Source: CAYPGT01 sp964512985 (GTDB lineage Bacteria; Cyanobacteriota; Vampirovibrionia; LMEP-6097). From it: 64,000 nt of DNA. The first letter of the stretch is position 1. Each line of letters opens with the position of its first letter. A program made the position numbers and the translations under genes. This document shows, in pieces, positions 7,823 through 16,828 of the stretch. The notes under the pieces were generated by a model that had not been told where the DNA came from, did no database searches, and saw only the letters and a program-made list of their open reading frames with translations. The stretch covers positions 1 to 64,000 of the forward strand of contig CAZELI010000010.1 of assembly GCA_964512985.1 (NCBI GenBank), read 5' to 3'.

Positions 7823-9322
7823 ATGCCAATTCCATCACTATTTACAGCAGCAAGCGCACTAACAATTCAACAGAACGCAATTTCTGTTATCGCCAATAAT
7901 ATTGCGAATGTAAATACCACCGCCTTTAAAGGCTCTAGTGTACATTTCGCTGAAGAAACTAACAATATACTAAGACCTTCTTCATCAGCATCGTCTACTA
8001 AGGGTGGAAGCAATCCAATCCAAATTGGTACCGGACTAAAACTTAGCGATGTTAACACTATATTCTCCCAAGGCGCTCTTAAAAATACAGGACTATCAAC
8101 TGATCTAGCCCTCTCTGGCAGTGGATTCTTTGTTGTATCTAGTGCAACTGAAGAGGGTAGTGAAACTTTAAACTCTCCTGAGTATACTCGAGATGGGCAC
8201 TTCTTACTAGATTCTGAAAGTAACTTAGTAACAGCTGATGGATCTAAAGTTATAGGAGCAACTCTCTATGATAATGGCACAGGTAAAATTAAATCTATAG
8301 AAGGCTATAGTGCGATAACTTACTTCTCAGATCAAACTATTGGTCCAGCAGGTTCTCCAACCATATACCCTACTGATGGTGGAACTTCACCCAATTTAGC
8401 AGTACCTACTCCTACTACCACGGTTCTTGGTGGTGGCGTAGCGCCAGCATTTGATGCTACTAAGCTTTCAGAGATTAGTATCAGAGGTGGATTAGTAGAC
8501 TCTGAGACTGGTGTTACCACAGCAACGCCTGGCAAATTAACTCTTAGCAGAAGAGATGATGGTAAATTACTTTTCACTTTCAATGATGAGAACTTAACTA
8601 CTGCTGCTAAAACATTTACAGCAGCAATAGATACTAACTCTCAAGTACTTGATAATGTGATTAGTGTCAATATGACCAACACTAGCGGAGATACGTTACA
8701 GCTCAGACTAAGACTTGAACCTGGTGTTACTTCGGTAGAAGATGTGTTCGCTAATATTGACTATGATGCAGCCACAGCAACCAGTGATACCATGATATTT
8801 CTAGGATCTGCAGCTACAACTCAAACCAGTAGCGATATCACTGTCGCTCATGATGACTTTCAATACATGTCACTGAGTGATGTTAGTAGTCTCTATAGTA
8901 CTATTAAAATACCTAATTTCCTATATGATCAAGATCCAACTTTAGAGAAAGAAACTATTAGCTTCTCTATCGGCAAGGATGGCGCCCTCTCAGTATTTGG
9001 CGCATCATCAGAAAAAATGATGTTAGGAAAACTTTTAGTTTCTAATTTTATTAATCCAGATGGTCTTAGTAATAACGGTAGCAATCGTTTTCTACAATCA
9101 TCTAACTCTGGTGAACCAGCTATTTCCGTTCTAGGAGGGCCTTTTGATCAAAATGCTCCTTCTTTAGCCAATACTAGTATTGTCTCAGGTGCGCTTGAAT
9201 CATCCAACGTAAACGTTGCTAACGAGTTCGCTGAATTGATTGCCTTCCAAAGAGGTTTGCAGTTCAATGCGACTACGGTCCAAAGATCAGACGAGATACT
9301 ACAAACACTAATTAACTTATAA
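7823..9322 (+). CDS. flgE: Flagellar hook protein FlgE
   Basis: A 499-residue axial protein. The N-terminal rod motif (ISVIANNIANVNTTAFKGSS, about residues 19-38) and the C-terminal LESSNVNVANEFAELIAFQRG motif flank a long Thr/Ser/Asp-rich variable domain, as in hook proteins, which are longer than rod proteins. The segment SGSGFFVVSS...YTRDGHFLLD is the conserved FlgE/FlgG central part. An AAAGGAG Shine-Dalgarno sits 7-8 nt before the ATG. It follows the rod gene in one operon and is convergent with trpB. No other hook-assembly genes (flgD, fliK) are next to it, so the flagellar genes are scattered. Confidence 0.87.
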   Translation: MPIPSLFTAASALTIQQNAISVIANNIANVNTTAFKGSSVHFAEETNNILRPSSSASSTKGGSNPIQIGTGLKLSDVNTIFSQGALKNTGLSTDLALSGSGFFVVSSATEEGSETLNSPEYTRDGHFLLDSESNLVTADGSKVIGATLYDNGTGKIKSIEGYSAITYFSDQTIGPAGSPTIYPTDGGTSPNLAVPTPTTTVLGGGVAPAFDATKLSEISIRGGLVDSETGVTTATPGKLTLSRRDDGKLLFTFNDENLTTAAKTFTAAIDTNSQVLDNVISVNMTNTSGDTLQLRLRLEPGVTSVEDVFANIDYDAATATSDTMIFLGSAATTQTSSDITVAHDDFQYMSLSDVSSLYSTIKIPNFLYDQDPTLEKETISFSIGKDGALSVFGASSEKMMLGKLLVSNFINPDGLSNNGSNRFLQSSNSGEPAISVLGGPFDQNAPSLANTSIVSGALESSNVNVANEFAELIAFQRGLQFNATTVQRSDEILQTLINL

Positions 9323-9327
9323 ATAAA

Positions 9328-9400
9328 GTGACTGAGTTATGAGTGACCGGGTGACTGAGAATAAAATCTCAGACACTCAGCCACCCACCCACTCTGTCAC
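9328..9400. repeat. GTGACTGAG-type dyad between convergent flgE and trpB
   Basis: Arms made of degenerate GTGACTGAG/GAGTGACC units face their complements (CTCAGACACTCAGCCACC...CTGTCAC) across AATAAAA. It lies between two converging genes and overlaps the last codons of trpB (TVTEWVGG). A similar element lies at the convergent kdsA/ftsW ends (61616-61688). Probably a bidirectional terminator or a spreading repeat. Confidence 0.55.
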
Positions 9401-10570
9401 TGTTTTCAAATCTTTATCCCCTCTCCCTGAAAGGTTTACAACGACTATGTCTGTAGTCTTAGTCTGTGGCATTAGCTTCTCTAGATAAGCAAGCGCGTGC
9501 GAGCTTTCTAGAGCAGGTATAATCCCTTCTATTCGGCATAATAATTTAAAAGCTGTAAGTGCTTCATCGTCAGTGACTGATTCATAGCGAACTAATTCAG
9601 CATCCTTAAGATAGCTATGCTCAGGACCTATTCCTGGGTAATCAAGTCCAGCAGAGATACTATGTGCTTCTTGTACTTGACCATATTCATCTTGTAATAA
9701 ATAACTCTTAGAACCATGCAAGACTCCTGGTCTACCTTTAGTGAGAGATGCTGCATGTTTATCAGTCTCTAAGCCAGCTCCAGCAGCCTCAATTCCAATA
9801 AGTTTAAGCTTCTCAGTTTTAGCCTCTTCTATAAACGGATAGAAAATCCCCATAGCATTAGAACCACCACCAACACAAGCAAGTATATAGTCAGGCAATC
9901 TTGATTCAAACTTCATGATTTGCTCTCTGACTTCTTCACCAATAACTTTCTGAAACTCTCTTACCACTGTAGGATAAGGATGTGGACCTACGGTACTGCC
10001 AATAATATAATGTGTGTCTGTAACATTACTAACCCAGTACCTGATTGCTTCTGAAGTAGCATCCTTAAGAGTTTGGCTTCCACTGGTAACTGGAATCACT
10101 TCTGCTCCCATTAATTCCATACGATAAACATTGGGAGCTTGCCTAGCAATATCTAGCTTACCCATAAATACCTTACACTTTAAACCTAGTAAGGCACAAG
10201 CAGTAGCTGTCGCCACTCCATGCTGACCTGCCCCAGTCTCTGCTACTATAAGTTTCTTACCGAGTCTACGAGCGATCAAAGCCTGTCCTATAGCGTTATT
10301 GATCTTGTGAGCGCCAGTATGATTTAAGTCCTCACGCTTAAGATAGATCTTTCCCTTACCATATTTCTTAGTTAAAGATTCAGCGAAATACAATGGTGTA
10401 GGTCTTCCCACATAATTAACCAGGTAATGCTGTAATTGTGCTTTAAACTCTGGATCATCCTTATACTTAAGAAAACTCGCCTCGAACTCCTCTAAAGCAG
10501 GCATTAGTGTTTCAGGTACAAACTGACCACCATATTCACCAAAATATTTACTTAACTGCTTAACTGTCAT
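9377..10570 (-). CDS. trpB: Tryptophan synthase beta chain
   Basis: Makes L-tryptophan from indole and serine, PLP-dependent. The PLP lysine is K89 in HTGAHKINNAIGQA, and the phosphate-binding loop is GGGSNAMG. The 397-residue length is typical of TrpB1, the form that pairs with TrpA. No trpA or other trp genes lie nearby. It starts 3 nt after the stop of the aminopeptidase gene, so the two form one transcription unit. Its last codons come from a repeat element (9328-9400) shared with another locus. Confidence 0.95.
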   Translation of the reverse strand: MTVKQLSKYFGEYGGQFVPETLMPALEEFEASFLKYKDDPEFKAQLQHYLVNYVGRPTPLYFAESLTKKYGKGKIYLKREDLNHTGAHKINNAIGQALIARRLGKKLIVAETGAGQHGVATATACALLGLKCKVFMGKLDIARQAPNVYRMELMGAEVIPVTSGSQTLKDATSEAIRYWVSNVTDTHYIIGSTVGPHPYPTVVREFQKVIGEEVREQIMKFESRLPDYILACVGGGSNAMGIFYPFIEEAKTEKLKLIGIEAAGAGLETDKHAASLTKGRPGVLHGSKSYLLQDEYGQVQEAHSISAGLDYPGIGPEHSYLKDAELVRYESVTDDEALTAFKLLCRIEGIIPALESSHALAYLEKLMPQTKTTDIVVVNLSGRGDKDLKTVTEWVGG

Positions 10571-10573
10571 TAG

Positions 10574-11719
10574 TTACTTTTCCATACCTTGGGTTAAATT
10601 CTCGCAACCACTGTTGGTGACGACGATATCATCCTCAATGCGCACACCAATCTTCTTCTCTCTGATATATATGCCAGGCTCTACTGTACAAACCATCCCT
10701 GGTACATACTTAGTAGTCTTCTTATCAACGCCTACATCATGAACATCTATCCCTAGTGAGTGCCCAGTACTATGCATATAGTATTTTTTGATTTGTTCTG
10801 TATCGTTTTTATCCTTAATATAACCTAAGCCTGCAAGCCCTTCTCCAATTACAGCTGAAGCTATATCATGAGTCTCTGCTAAACTGCTACCAGGCTTAAT
10901 TGAAGCTATAGCTTGTCTTTGCGCTTCTACAACCAGATCATAGATATCCTTCTGCTCGCGGCTCATAGTGCCACTTGCAGCATGAACTCGAGTGATGTCA
11001 CTAGCATAATAGTTATACTCAGCACCCGCATCAATAAGCACCAGATCATCTTTGGCAATAACCTTATTATTATTGATGTAATGTAAAATACATGAGTTCT
11101 CACCAGAAGCCACTATCGATGGATAAGCCCAACCACTAGCGCCCTGCGATCTGAATACTTGATTCAGTACAGCTTCTATCTCATATTCATAAATTCCTGG
11201 AGTAATAATTTCTTTCGCTACTCTATGCGCCTGTACTGCAATATTGGCAGAGCGTTGCATAAGCTGAATCTCCGCCTCTGACTTAATAGACCTAAGTGAA
11301 TGAACTAAAGCATGGACATCCAGGCTAGTACTGGCTTTGCGGTTAGAATGCGGTTCTTCGCTTTCTTTAAACTCTTCATACTCATAAGCAGCATCCGCAT
11401 GGTAGTTCTTCTTAGCACCATTGACACCTTCTCTTGGACCATCCCAGATCTCATGTTTAGGATCTATTGGTTGCACATAAAGCGTGAAAGGATTATCAGA
11501 ATGTGGATCTAAAACACAAACAGCATCAGGCTCGCGGAAGTCTGTTAAATAATAGAAATCACTATCAACCCTGAAAGGATAATGTACATCATTAGAGAAT
11601 ACCTTCTCGCTTCCACTTCTCAGCACACAACGATATGCTTTAGCATCACTATCACTTTTAGCCTTGAGATAATCGAGGACTTTCTGGCGACGGGATTTAA
11701 ATTCTGCTGGGCTGATCAT
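10574..11719 (-). CDS. pepP: Xaa-Pro aminopeptidase (M24B metallopeptidase)
   Basis: A cytosolic metalloenzyme that removes N-terminal residues preceding proline. The C-terminal pita-bread domain holds all five metal ligands: D in LIDAGAEY, D in ASDITR, H in MHSTGHSLGIDVHD, E in TVEPGIYI and E in VRIEDD. The N-terminal domain (YYLTDFREPDAVCVLDP) is that of PepP/AMPP; the 381-residue length is slightly short. It is the first gene of an operon with trpB. Two 18-bp perfect palindromes lie upstream (11762-11819), and a weak -10 (TACAAT) lies 10 nt before the ATG with no Shine-Dalgarno. Confidence 0.88.
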   Translation of the reverse strand: MISPAEFKSRRQKVLDYLKAKSDSDAKAYRCVLRSGSEKVFSNDVHYPFRVDSDFYYLTDFREPDAVCVLDPHSDNPFTLYVQPIDPKHEIWDGPREGVNGAKKNYHADAAYEYEEFKESEEPHSNRKASTSLDVHALVHSLRSIKSEAEIQLMQRSANIAVQAHRVAKEIITPGIYEYEIEAVLNQVFRSQGASGWAYPSIVASGENSCILHYINNNKVIAKDDLVLIDAGAEYNYYASDITRVHAASGTMSREQKDIYDLVVEAQRQAIASIKPGSSLAETHDIASAVIGEGLAGLGYIKDKNDTEQIKKYYMHSTGHSLGIDVHDVGVDKKTTKYVPGMVCTVEPGIYIREKKIGVRIEDDIVVTNSGCENLTQGMEK

Positions 11720-11761
11720 ATCTATTACTATTGTAAGTAAATTCTAGTAAAAACTTGGTAA

Positions 11762-11819
11762 ATTATGATATATCATAATCTTATCGAGAAATAGCTAAAT
11801 CATTATGGTATACCATAAT
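11762..11819. promoter_or_regulatory. Pair of 18-bp perfect palindromes upstream of pepP-trpB
   Basis: ATTATGATATATCATAAT (11762-11779) and ATTATGGTATACCATAAT (11802-11819) are spaced exactly 40 bp apart, about four helical turns. They differ at two symmetric positions (A-T to G-C), so each stays a perfect palindrome. They lie upstream of the -35 region of the pepP-trpB operon and are probably binding sites for one dimeric regulator. Confidence 0.6.
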
Positions 11820-11960
11820 CTTTAATGGCGTAAAATAAGGATAGTTTTTCATAAGTCTATATATATTTAATGTGGGATTTTAACATTTAGTCGTGGGACT
11901 TAATGCTAAGTTATCACACTTTATCGTACGACTTTATGTGATTAATCCATCATTGTACTT
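11820..11960. other. Gene-free AT-rich stretch between pepP and the trans-sulfuration gene
   Basis: No credible gene. The stretch shows loosely repeated GTGGGAnTTTAA / GTGGGACTTAA / GTACGACTTTA units at 11872-11940, possibly a decayed tandem repeat. Together with the palindromes and the 45-bp repeats it fills the 329-bp gap 11720-12048. Confidence 0.4.
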
Positions 11961-12050
11961 AAAATTGAGTATAAATATACTTAAATTTAAGTACAAAATC
12001 GAGTTAAATTTGAGTATAAATATACTTAAAATTGAGTACAAAATCGAGTT
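11961..12050. repeat. Tandem 45-bp repeat, two units
   Basis: Units 11961-12005 and 12006-12050 are nearly identical. Each holds the small palindrome AGTATAAATATACT, AAGTAC/GAGTAC motifs and a final AAAATCGAGTT. The second unit runs into the stop codon of the trans-sulfuration gene (12049-12051), so it lies in the 3' UTR or terminator region of that gene. Confidence 0.75.
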
Positions 12051-13281
12051 AGGTTTGAGTAAACGCCCACTCTAAATCAGCAAGCAAATCTTCTACATTC
12101 TCTATCCCAATAGACAAACGAATAAGATTGTCATTGATCCCCAATTCCTTACGGCGAGGAGCAGGGACAGCAGCATGAGTCATGCTTGCAGGATGTCCGA
12201 TTAAACTTTCTACACCACCCAGTGACTCAGCAAGCTGAAACACTCTAGTAGAACTTACTAACTTCTTCACTTGGTCGATGTTACCGTCAAACTCAAAGGA
12301 CAACATTCCATTATAACCAGACATCTGTCGCTTATATAATTCGTGTTGTGGATGAGATGGCAAGACTGGACAGAATACCTGCGCAACTTTAGGGTGCTTC
12401 TCGAGCCACTCAGCGACTGCAACACAGTTACTATGATGCTGGCGCATGCGAATAGCAAGTGTCTTAATTCCTTTCATTAATATCCAGCAATCAAAAGGTC
12501 CTGCGACAGAACCAGTGGCGTTTTGGTAATAAGCAAATCTTTCTGCAAGCTTAGGGTCTTTCACCACTACTGCACCAATAAGCACATCAGAATGTCCGCC
12601 AAGATACTTGGTACCAGAATGCAAGACTATGTCTACACCTAGGTCTAAAGGACGCTGCAAGAAAGGACTGGCAAAAGTATTATCAAAGCCAATCAAAATG
12701 CGGTCTTCAGCAGAACGTTTCTGATTTAATTCAGAGATAGCTTTCACTATAGCAGCGATATCGCATAATCTCATCAATGGATTAGTCGGAGATTCAAGCC
12801 AAACCAGACGAGTATTGGGTTTAACCGCAGCAGTAATCTTACTAATATCACGAGCATCCACAAACGAATACTCAAAACCAATCGGTGTCAGGATTTGATC
12901 GAAGAGTCTATGTGCTCCACCATATAAATCAGAAGAAGATATAACGTGCTGACCTGGTTTAAAAAGCTGCATCACGGCATGAATAGCCGCCATGCCTGAT
13001 GGATAGACACCTGCATAAATACCGTTCTCTAATGAAGCGATAACTTCAGCGCAAGCAGTACGCGTCGGATTACCAGTACGCGAATAACAATAACCTTTAT
13101 TATCCTCAATGCCAGCCTGAGTATAAGTAGCAGTTTGATATATAGGGAAAGTAGTAGCGCCAGTAGCAGGATCTGGTGCCTGTCCTACTAAGATAGACCG
13201 CGTCTCAAAACCCCAAGTTTGTTCAAGGGATTTCTGGGTTTCTTGTAATTCTTTACGAGTTTTATGGTCAGCTCTGCGCAT
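12049..13281 (-). CDS. Trans-sulfuration PLP enzyme (cystathionine gamma-synthase/lyase family)
   Basis: A Cys/Met-metabolism PLP enzyme of 410 residues. The PLP lysine is K225 in HSGTKYLGGHSD, and YSRTGNPT (residues 66-73) and WLESPTNPLM (161-170) are family motifs. Whether it is cystathionine gamma-synthase, gamma-lyase, beta-lyase or methionine gamma-lyase cannot be decided from these motifs. The first 25 residues are a charged extension. TATAAT (13290-13295, minus) lies 8 nt before the ATG without a Shine-Dalgarno, so it is probably leaderless. It is transcribed alone, with tandem repeats at its 3' end. Confidence 0.9.
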   Translation of the reverse strand: MRRADHKTRKELQETQKSLEQTWGFETRSILVGQAPDPATGATTFPIYQTATYTQAGIEDNKGYCYSRTGNPTRTACAEVIASLENGIYAGVYPSGMAAIHAVMQLFKPGQHVISSSDLYGGAHRLFDQILTPIGFEYSFVDARDISKITAAVKPNTRLVWLESPTNPLMRLCDIAAIVKAISELNQKRSAEDRILIGFDNTFASPFLQRPLDLGVDIVLHSGTKYLGGHSDVLIGAVVVKDPKLAERFAYYQNATGSVAGPFDCWILMKGIKTLAIRMRQHHSNCVAVAEWLEKHPKVAQVFCPVLPSHPQHELYKRQMSGYNGMLSFEFDGNIDQVKKLVSSTRVFQLAESLGGVESLIGHPASMTHAAVPAPRRKELGINDNLIRLSIGIENVEDLLADLEWAFTQT

Positions 13282-13310
13282 AGGGATTAATTATAGCGAA
13301 AAGCAGTCAA

Positions 13311-14525
13311 TCATGAGCCAGCTTCTTTAAGCAACCAATCCTCAAGCTTTATGAACTTAATTTTAGAGTCAGCTATTTGCACTTCAGCAGTTTTATCCAT
13401 ATTAATTAAAATAAGGTTTGAGCATTTTAATTCATTAGCTGCTTCAATAATAGCCTTGGTCTCTCGTTTATAAGTATCAGGATCATTAATATCATAACTA
13501 ACTTGTATAAGTTCTATGACCTTAGTACCCTCGCGTAAAACAAAATCTGTTTCTTTTTGGTTTGTACTTTGGTAATAAAATAAACTTTCATTTGGCTTAA
13601 ACCCTCTATTCATCAGCTCTATAAAAACAAGATTCTCAATTAACTTTCCCCAGTTCTTAGAAACCTGAAATGCTTTCGCTTCGATAAAGCCATTATCAAC
13701 AAGATAGATTTTTTTAGGAGCGTTAATTTGTTCTTTCACCTTAGTGGAATAGCGATTCAAACAAAAAATTAAATAAGCATCGTTTAAATATTGGAGATAG
13801 TTTTGCACCGTATGAATACTATTAAAGCCTAGAATATTCTTCAGTTTATTGAAACTCACTGGAGATGCGAAGTTACCAGCAAGATAGACGAATAAATCCA
13901 CCAGTTTTTGAGAGAAGCGTAAATTATAACGTTTCACTACATCCTTAAGCAGAATCGAATCTGCAAGCACAGATAAATAATCTTTAGCATCGTAACCCTT
14001 AAGTACTACTTCAGGAAAACCACCCCTCTTAATGTAATCATGGATATTACAGAAGGGTTTGGCTTCAGCAAAACTCAAAGGCAAAATCTCAAAAGCAACG
14101 TGTCTACCCGTAAGAGAACTAGCAAGTTCTCTACTAAGAAGATTGGAGTTAGAGCCAGTGAGTATAAGATTGAAACCGCGTCTGTGCAATTTATTAACAA
14201 ACAACTCCCAATTAGCTAGGTTCTGAATCTCATCAAAAAAAATATAATCTGGTTTACTATAAACTTCCAACACCGCTTTCATCAATTCATCAGTATCTTT
14301 TAGATCAACTAATTTATCATCATCAAAATTAACATAAGCATAATTTTTGCCCTGTAATAACAGATGAGAAAATATTGATTTACCTGCCCTACGTGGTCCA
14401 GTTATAACTTTCACTAAATCTAATTGAAGATCTTTTCTCGCAAGCGGCAGCTTGGCCCTCTCAATAGAACTTGACAGAAGTCGCTGCTTCTCCAACTTAT
14501 GTTCTTCTAGAATGTCTCGTAACAT
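13311..14525 (-). CDS. P-loop ATPase with DUF4143-type C-terminal domain
   Basis: A 404-residue AAA ATPase with Walker A GPRRAGKS (residues 43-50), Walker B IFFDEIQNL and sensor-like LILTGSNS. The C-terminal fold has D327 and E338, but the usual E-x-K lysine is replaced in ELIQVSY (Q341), a pattern I recall from this branch of DUF4143. Its nuclease activity is therefore doubtful. A -10 TATAAT overlaps a perfect 12-bp inverted repeat (14541-14572), suggesting tight self- or trans-repression. The protein is unlike the ATPase at 1-1224 outside the motifs. Cellular role unknown. Confidence 0.85.
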   Translation of the reverse strand: MLRDILEEHKLEKQRLLSSSIERAKLPLARKDLQLDLVKVITGPRRAGKSIFSHLLLQGKNYAYVNFDDDKLVDLKDTDELMKAVLEVYSKPDYIFFDEIQNLANWELFVNKLHRRGFNLILTGSNSNLLSRELASSLTGRHVAFEILPLSFAEAKPFCNIHDYIKRGGFPEVVLKGYDAKDYLSVLADSILLKDVVKRYNLRFSQKLVDLFVYLAGNFASPVSFNKLKNILGFNSIHTVQNYLQYLNDAYLIFCLNRYSTKVKEQINAPKKIYLVDNGFIEAKAFQVSKNWGKLIENLVFIELMNRGFKPNESLFYYQSTNQKETDFVLREGTKVIELIQVSYDINDPDTYKRETKAIIEAANELKCSNLILINMDKTAEVQIADSKIKFIKLEDWLLKEAGS

Positions 14526-14540
14526 GCAATATTTACATTA

Positions 14541-14572
14541 TACTGCACAAAAACAGCTAATTTTGTGCAGTA
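14541..14572 (-). promoter_or_regulatory. Perfect 12-bp inverted repeat over the ATPase promoter
   Basis: TACTGCACAAAA, an 8-nt spacer, then TTTTGTGCAGTA. The left arm shares bases with the -10 hexamer (14537-14542, TATAAT on the minus strand) and the rest covers the spacer and -35, the classic position of a repressor operator. It could also act as a weak terminator for the lipoprotein gene upstream, but no T-run follows the stem. Confidence 0.55.
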
Positions 14573-14654
14573 CGGTAGGTTAAATGCATGAAATTAGACT
14601 TATTTAGAAAGAGTGCCTGCTTTCTGCTCTGCTGCCTTAGGTTGTTGTGGGTTT

Positions 14655-15251
14655 TCAATATAGAAGTTCAAGCTTAGGTTCGGGCTTTTTAGCTGGGGGC
14701 CCGTCTTCTATTATTAGGAGGGGTTTCTCGTTAAATTCCCTTTGTATCGGACCGCGGTCTGATTCCTCAACAGCTTCAGGACGCAGACTATTTACAACTA
14801 ATTCTGATAATGGTGATAAAACAGGAAGAGAACTCCGAAAAGGAATAATAGCTGCTTGACCCAAAAATTCTCCAATGTCTCTCATTTGTGGACCCTTTTC
14901 AGTTAGCTGTTTTTCGAGCATCCTTGGGCTTTCTGCCGCTGCACCTTTTATTGCGCTTCTTGTTGGATTCGGTGCATGAAGTTTATCAATGACTTCCTTT
15001 GAAGGTTGATTAAGATCTTTAAGATTTAGATTATCAAATATAATCTTGGGTTTCTCATCATTAATCACCGAAACTGAAGCCTCTGGGCCCTCGTGCTGTT
15101 CTTTAAGTATCCTTTCGCTTTCTGTCGCTATATCTACATCTTGAATTGTACTTCTATTAGCAGGGGTCTTCACAGGTTCGACGGATGGAGAGCAGCCAGC
15201 TATTGTTGACAAGAAAGATACAGCCGCAGCAGCAGGTAATGATAATTTCAT
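14655..15251 (-). CDS. Putative lipoprotein with an internal duplication
   Basis: 198 residues starting with a signal peptide and lipobox (STIAGC, Cys at residue 20), so it is probably a lipid-anchored envelope protein. The mature part is hydrophilic and Pro/Glu-rich. It contains two related segments, NRSTIQDVDIATESERILKEQ (from about residue 33) and TRSAIKGAAAESPRMLEKQ (from about residue 97), an imperfect internal repeat. No known domain is recognised. It is divergent from the FMN oxidoreductase at 15347 and lies just upstream of the ATPase gene on the same strand, separated by about 130 bp. Confidence 0.65.
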   Translation of the reverse strand: MKLSLPAAAAVSFLSTIAGCSPSVEPVKTPANRSTIQDVDIATESERILKEQHEGPEASVSVINDEKPKIIFDNLNLKDLNQPSKEVIDKLHAPNPTRSAIKGAAAESPRMLEKQLTEKGPQMRDIGEFLGQAAIIPFRSSLPVLSPLSELVVNSLRPEAVEESDRGPIQREFNEKPLLIIEDGPPAKKPEPKLELLY

Positions 15252-15346
15252 AATTAAAATAATGCCTTAACTTAACCTTAAAGTCAATCAAAAGTAGATT
15301 CTTATCTCCATAAGGTTTAGCCCGATAATAGGGAATAACTATATAC

Positions 15347-16828
15347 ATGAACTTTCTTTTTGCCTTGGATAACATAGGTGGAATTCTAATTATCTCCGTT
15401 GTGGGCCTGATAATTGCTGTGGGCATTAATGATGTATTACAAACTAAACATGCAATTAAACGTAACTTTCCTGTGATTGGGTTTATGCGTTACGCACTTG
15501 AGTTCATTGGACCAGAGCTACGTCAATATCTCTTCCATGATGAGCGCTCAGATCGTCCTATTCCTCGTTATATCAGAACCTGGGTTTATGCTCACTCTAA
15601 AGAACAGCTTGGTACAGTAGCCTTTGGAACTAAGAAGGATCTCGATAAACCAGGCACCATCCTGGTTAGACATAGTCATTTCCCAATTAATCCAACTAAG
15701 GAAGAAGCTCGCTATGATCATCGTGTTGTCATCGGTGCGCATCGTCGCTATCCCTACGAAGCTTCCATCTTCAATATCTCCGCCATGTCCTATGGTGCTC
15801 TCGGGAAGAACGCTGTACTAGCATTGAGTCATGGTGCTTATGAAGGTGGCTTCTATCACAATACCGGTGAAGGTGGTGCTTCTCAGTATCACTTCGAAGG
15901 TGGCGCAGATCTAGTGATGCAAATCGGTACTGGTAAGTTTGGAGTAAGAAATCCCGATGGTTCTTTCTCTGAAGAAAAATTCTTAGACCTAGCTCGCCAA
16001 CCACAAATGAAAATGTTTGAGATTAAACTCTCTCAGGGAGCTAAACCTGGCAAAGGCGGAGTATTACCGAAAGAAAAAATCACCGACGAGATAGCTGCGA
16101 TTCGTGGAGTACCTAAAGATGAAGATGTAGTTTCTCCACCACGTCATACTGACTGGCAAGACAATGAAGGCATGCTCAGATGGATTGATAATCTACAGAA
16201 TAAAAGCGGTAAACCAATCGGCATTAAGTTCTGTCTTGGACGTAAAGAATATGTTCACGACTTAATTAAAGCAATGAAATATACTGGCATGATGCCTGAT
16301 TTCATCACAGTGGATGGTGCAGAAGGTGCTACTGGTGCGGCTCCGCTAGCTCATACTGATTATCTCGGTTACCCACTTAAAGATGCTCTCATGTTTGTGG
16401 ACAATGCACTAAGAGAAGCTGGGCTCAGAGAAGATATAAAGTTAATTGCTTCAGGAAAGATTATCACTGGTGCGGACCTGGCGATAATACTTGCGCTAGG
16501 TGCTGATCTAGCCCAATCAGCGAGAGGCTTTATGCTAAGTATGGGATGTATACATGCACTGAAATGCAACACTAATCATTGCCCCGCAGGAATAGCAACA
16601 CATGATCAATGGTTACAACGTGGATTAGTAGTAACTGAGAAATCTCCGCGTGTAGCTAACTATCATGACGCAGTAATTTATGAATTTAATAGCGTGCTTC
16701 ATTCTTGTGGTTATAAATATCCTCACGAGCTTAAACGTAGTGATGTAATGAAGGTCGTAGATTATAACAAGATAGTAACTATGGAGGAATTGATTCCTCA
16801 GCCACCATTAAAGGCTTGTTTAGAATGA
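15347..16828 (+). CDS. Membrane-anchored FMN-binding glutamate-synthase-like protein
   Basis: A 493-residue protein with an N-terminal membrane segment (GGILIISVVGLIIAVGI, about residues 11-27) followed by the FMN-binding (beta/alpha)8 domain of the glutamate synthase large subunit (COG0069). GGASQYHFEGG, FITVDGAEGATGAAP and ASGKIITGADLA are the flavin/substrate loops. C401-x5-C407-x4-C412 is the iron-sulfur cluster pattern. It lacks the glutaminase and C-terminal domains of GltB, so it is not a complete GOGAT; the reaction of such stand-alone proteins is uncertain. Its stop overlaps the next gene (ATGA). Confidence 0.88.
   Translation: MNFLFALDNIGGILIISVVGLIIAVGINDVLQTKHAIKRNFPVIGFMRYALEFIGPELRQYLFHDERSDRPIPRYIRTWVYAHSKEQLGTVAFGTKKDLDKPGTILVRHSHFPINPTKEEARYDHRVVIGAHRRYPYEASIFNISAMSYGALGKNAVLALSHGAYEGGFYHNTGEGGASQYHFEGGADLVMQIGTGKFGVRNPDGSFSEEKFLDLARQPQMKMFEIKLSQGAKPGKGGVLPKEKITDEIAAIRGVPKDEDVVSPPRHTDWQDNEGMLRWIDNLQNKSGKPIGIKFCLGRKEYVHDLIKAMKYTGMMPDFITVDGAEGATGAAPLAHTDYLGYPLKDALMFVDNALREAGLREDIKLIASGKIITGADLAIILALGADLAQSARGFMLSMGCIHALKCNTNHCPAGIATHDQWLQRGLVVTEKSPRVANYHDAVIYEFNSVLHSCGYKYPHELKRSDVMKVVDYNKIVTMEELIPQPPLKACLE

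Noticed and set aside
11893..12075. 60-codon plus-strand frame rich in Ile/Leu/Lys
   Set aside because: It is just the 45-bp tandem repeat read in one frame (repeated LSINILK-type units) and overlaps the end of the trans-sulfuration gene.
14588..14659. 23-codon plus-strand frame with a signal-peptide-like sequence
   Set aside because: Too short, no Shine-Dalgarno, and it ends against the lipoprotein gene; no independent support.
15157..15426. 89-codon minus-strand frame upstream of the lipoprotein gene
   Set aside because: Overlaps both the lipoprotein gene and the start of the FMN oxidoreductase; composition fits a shadow.
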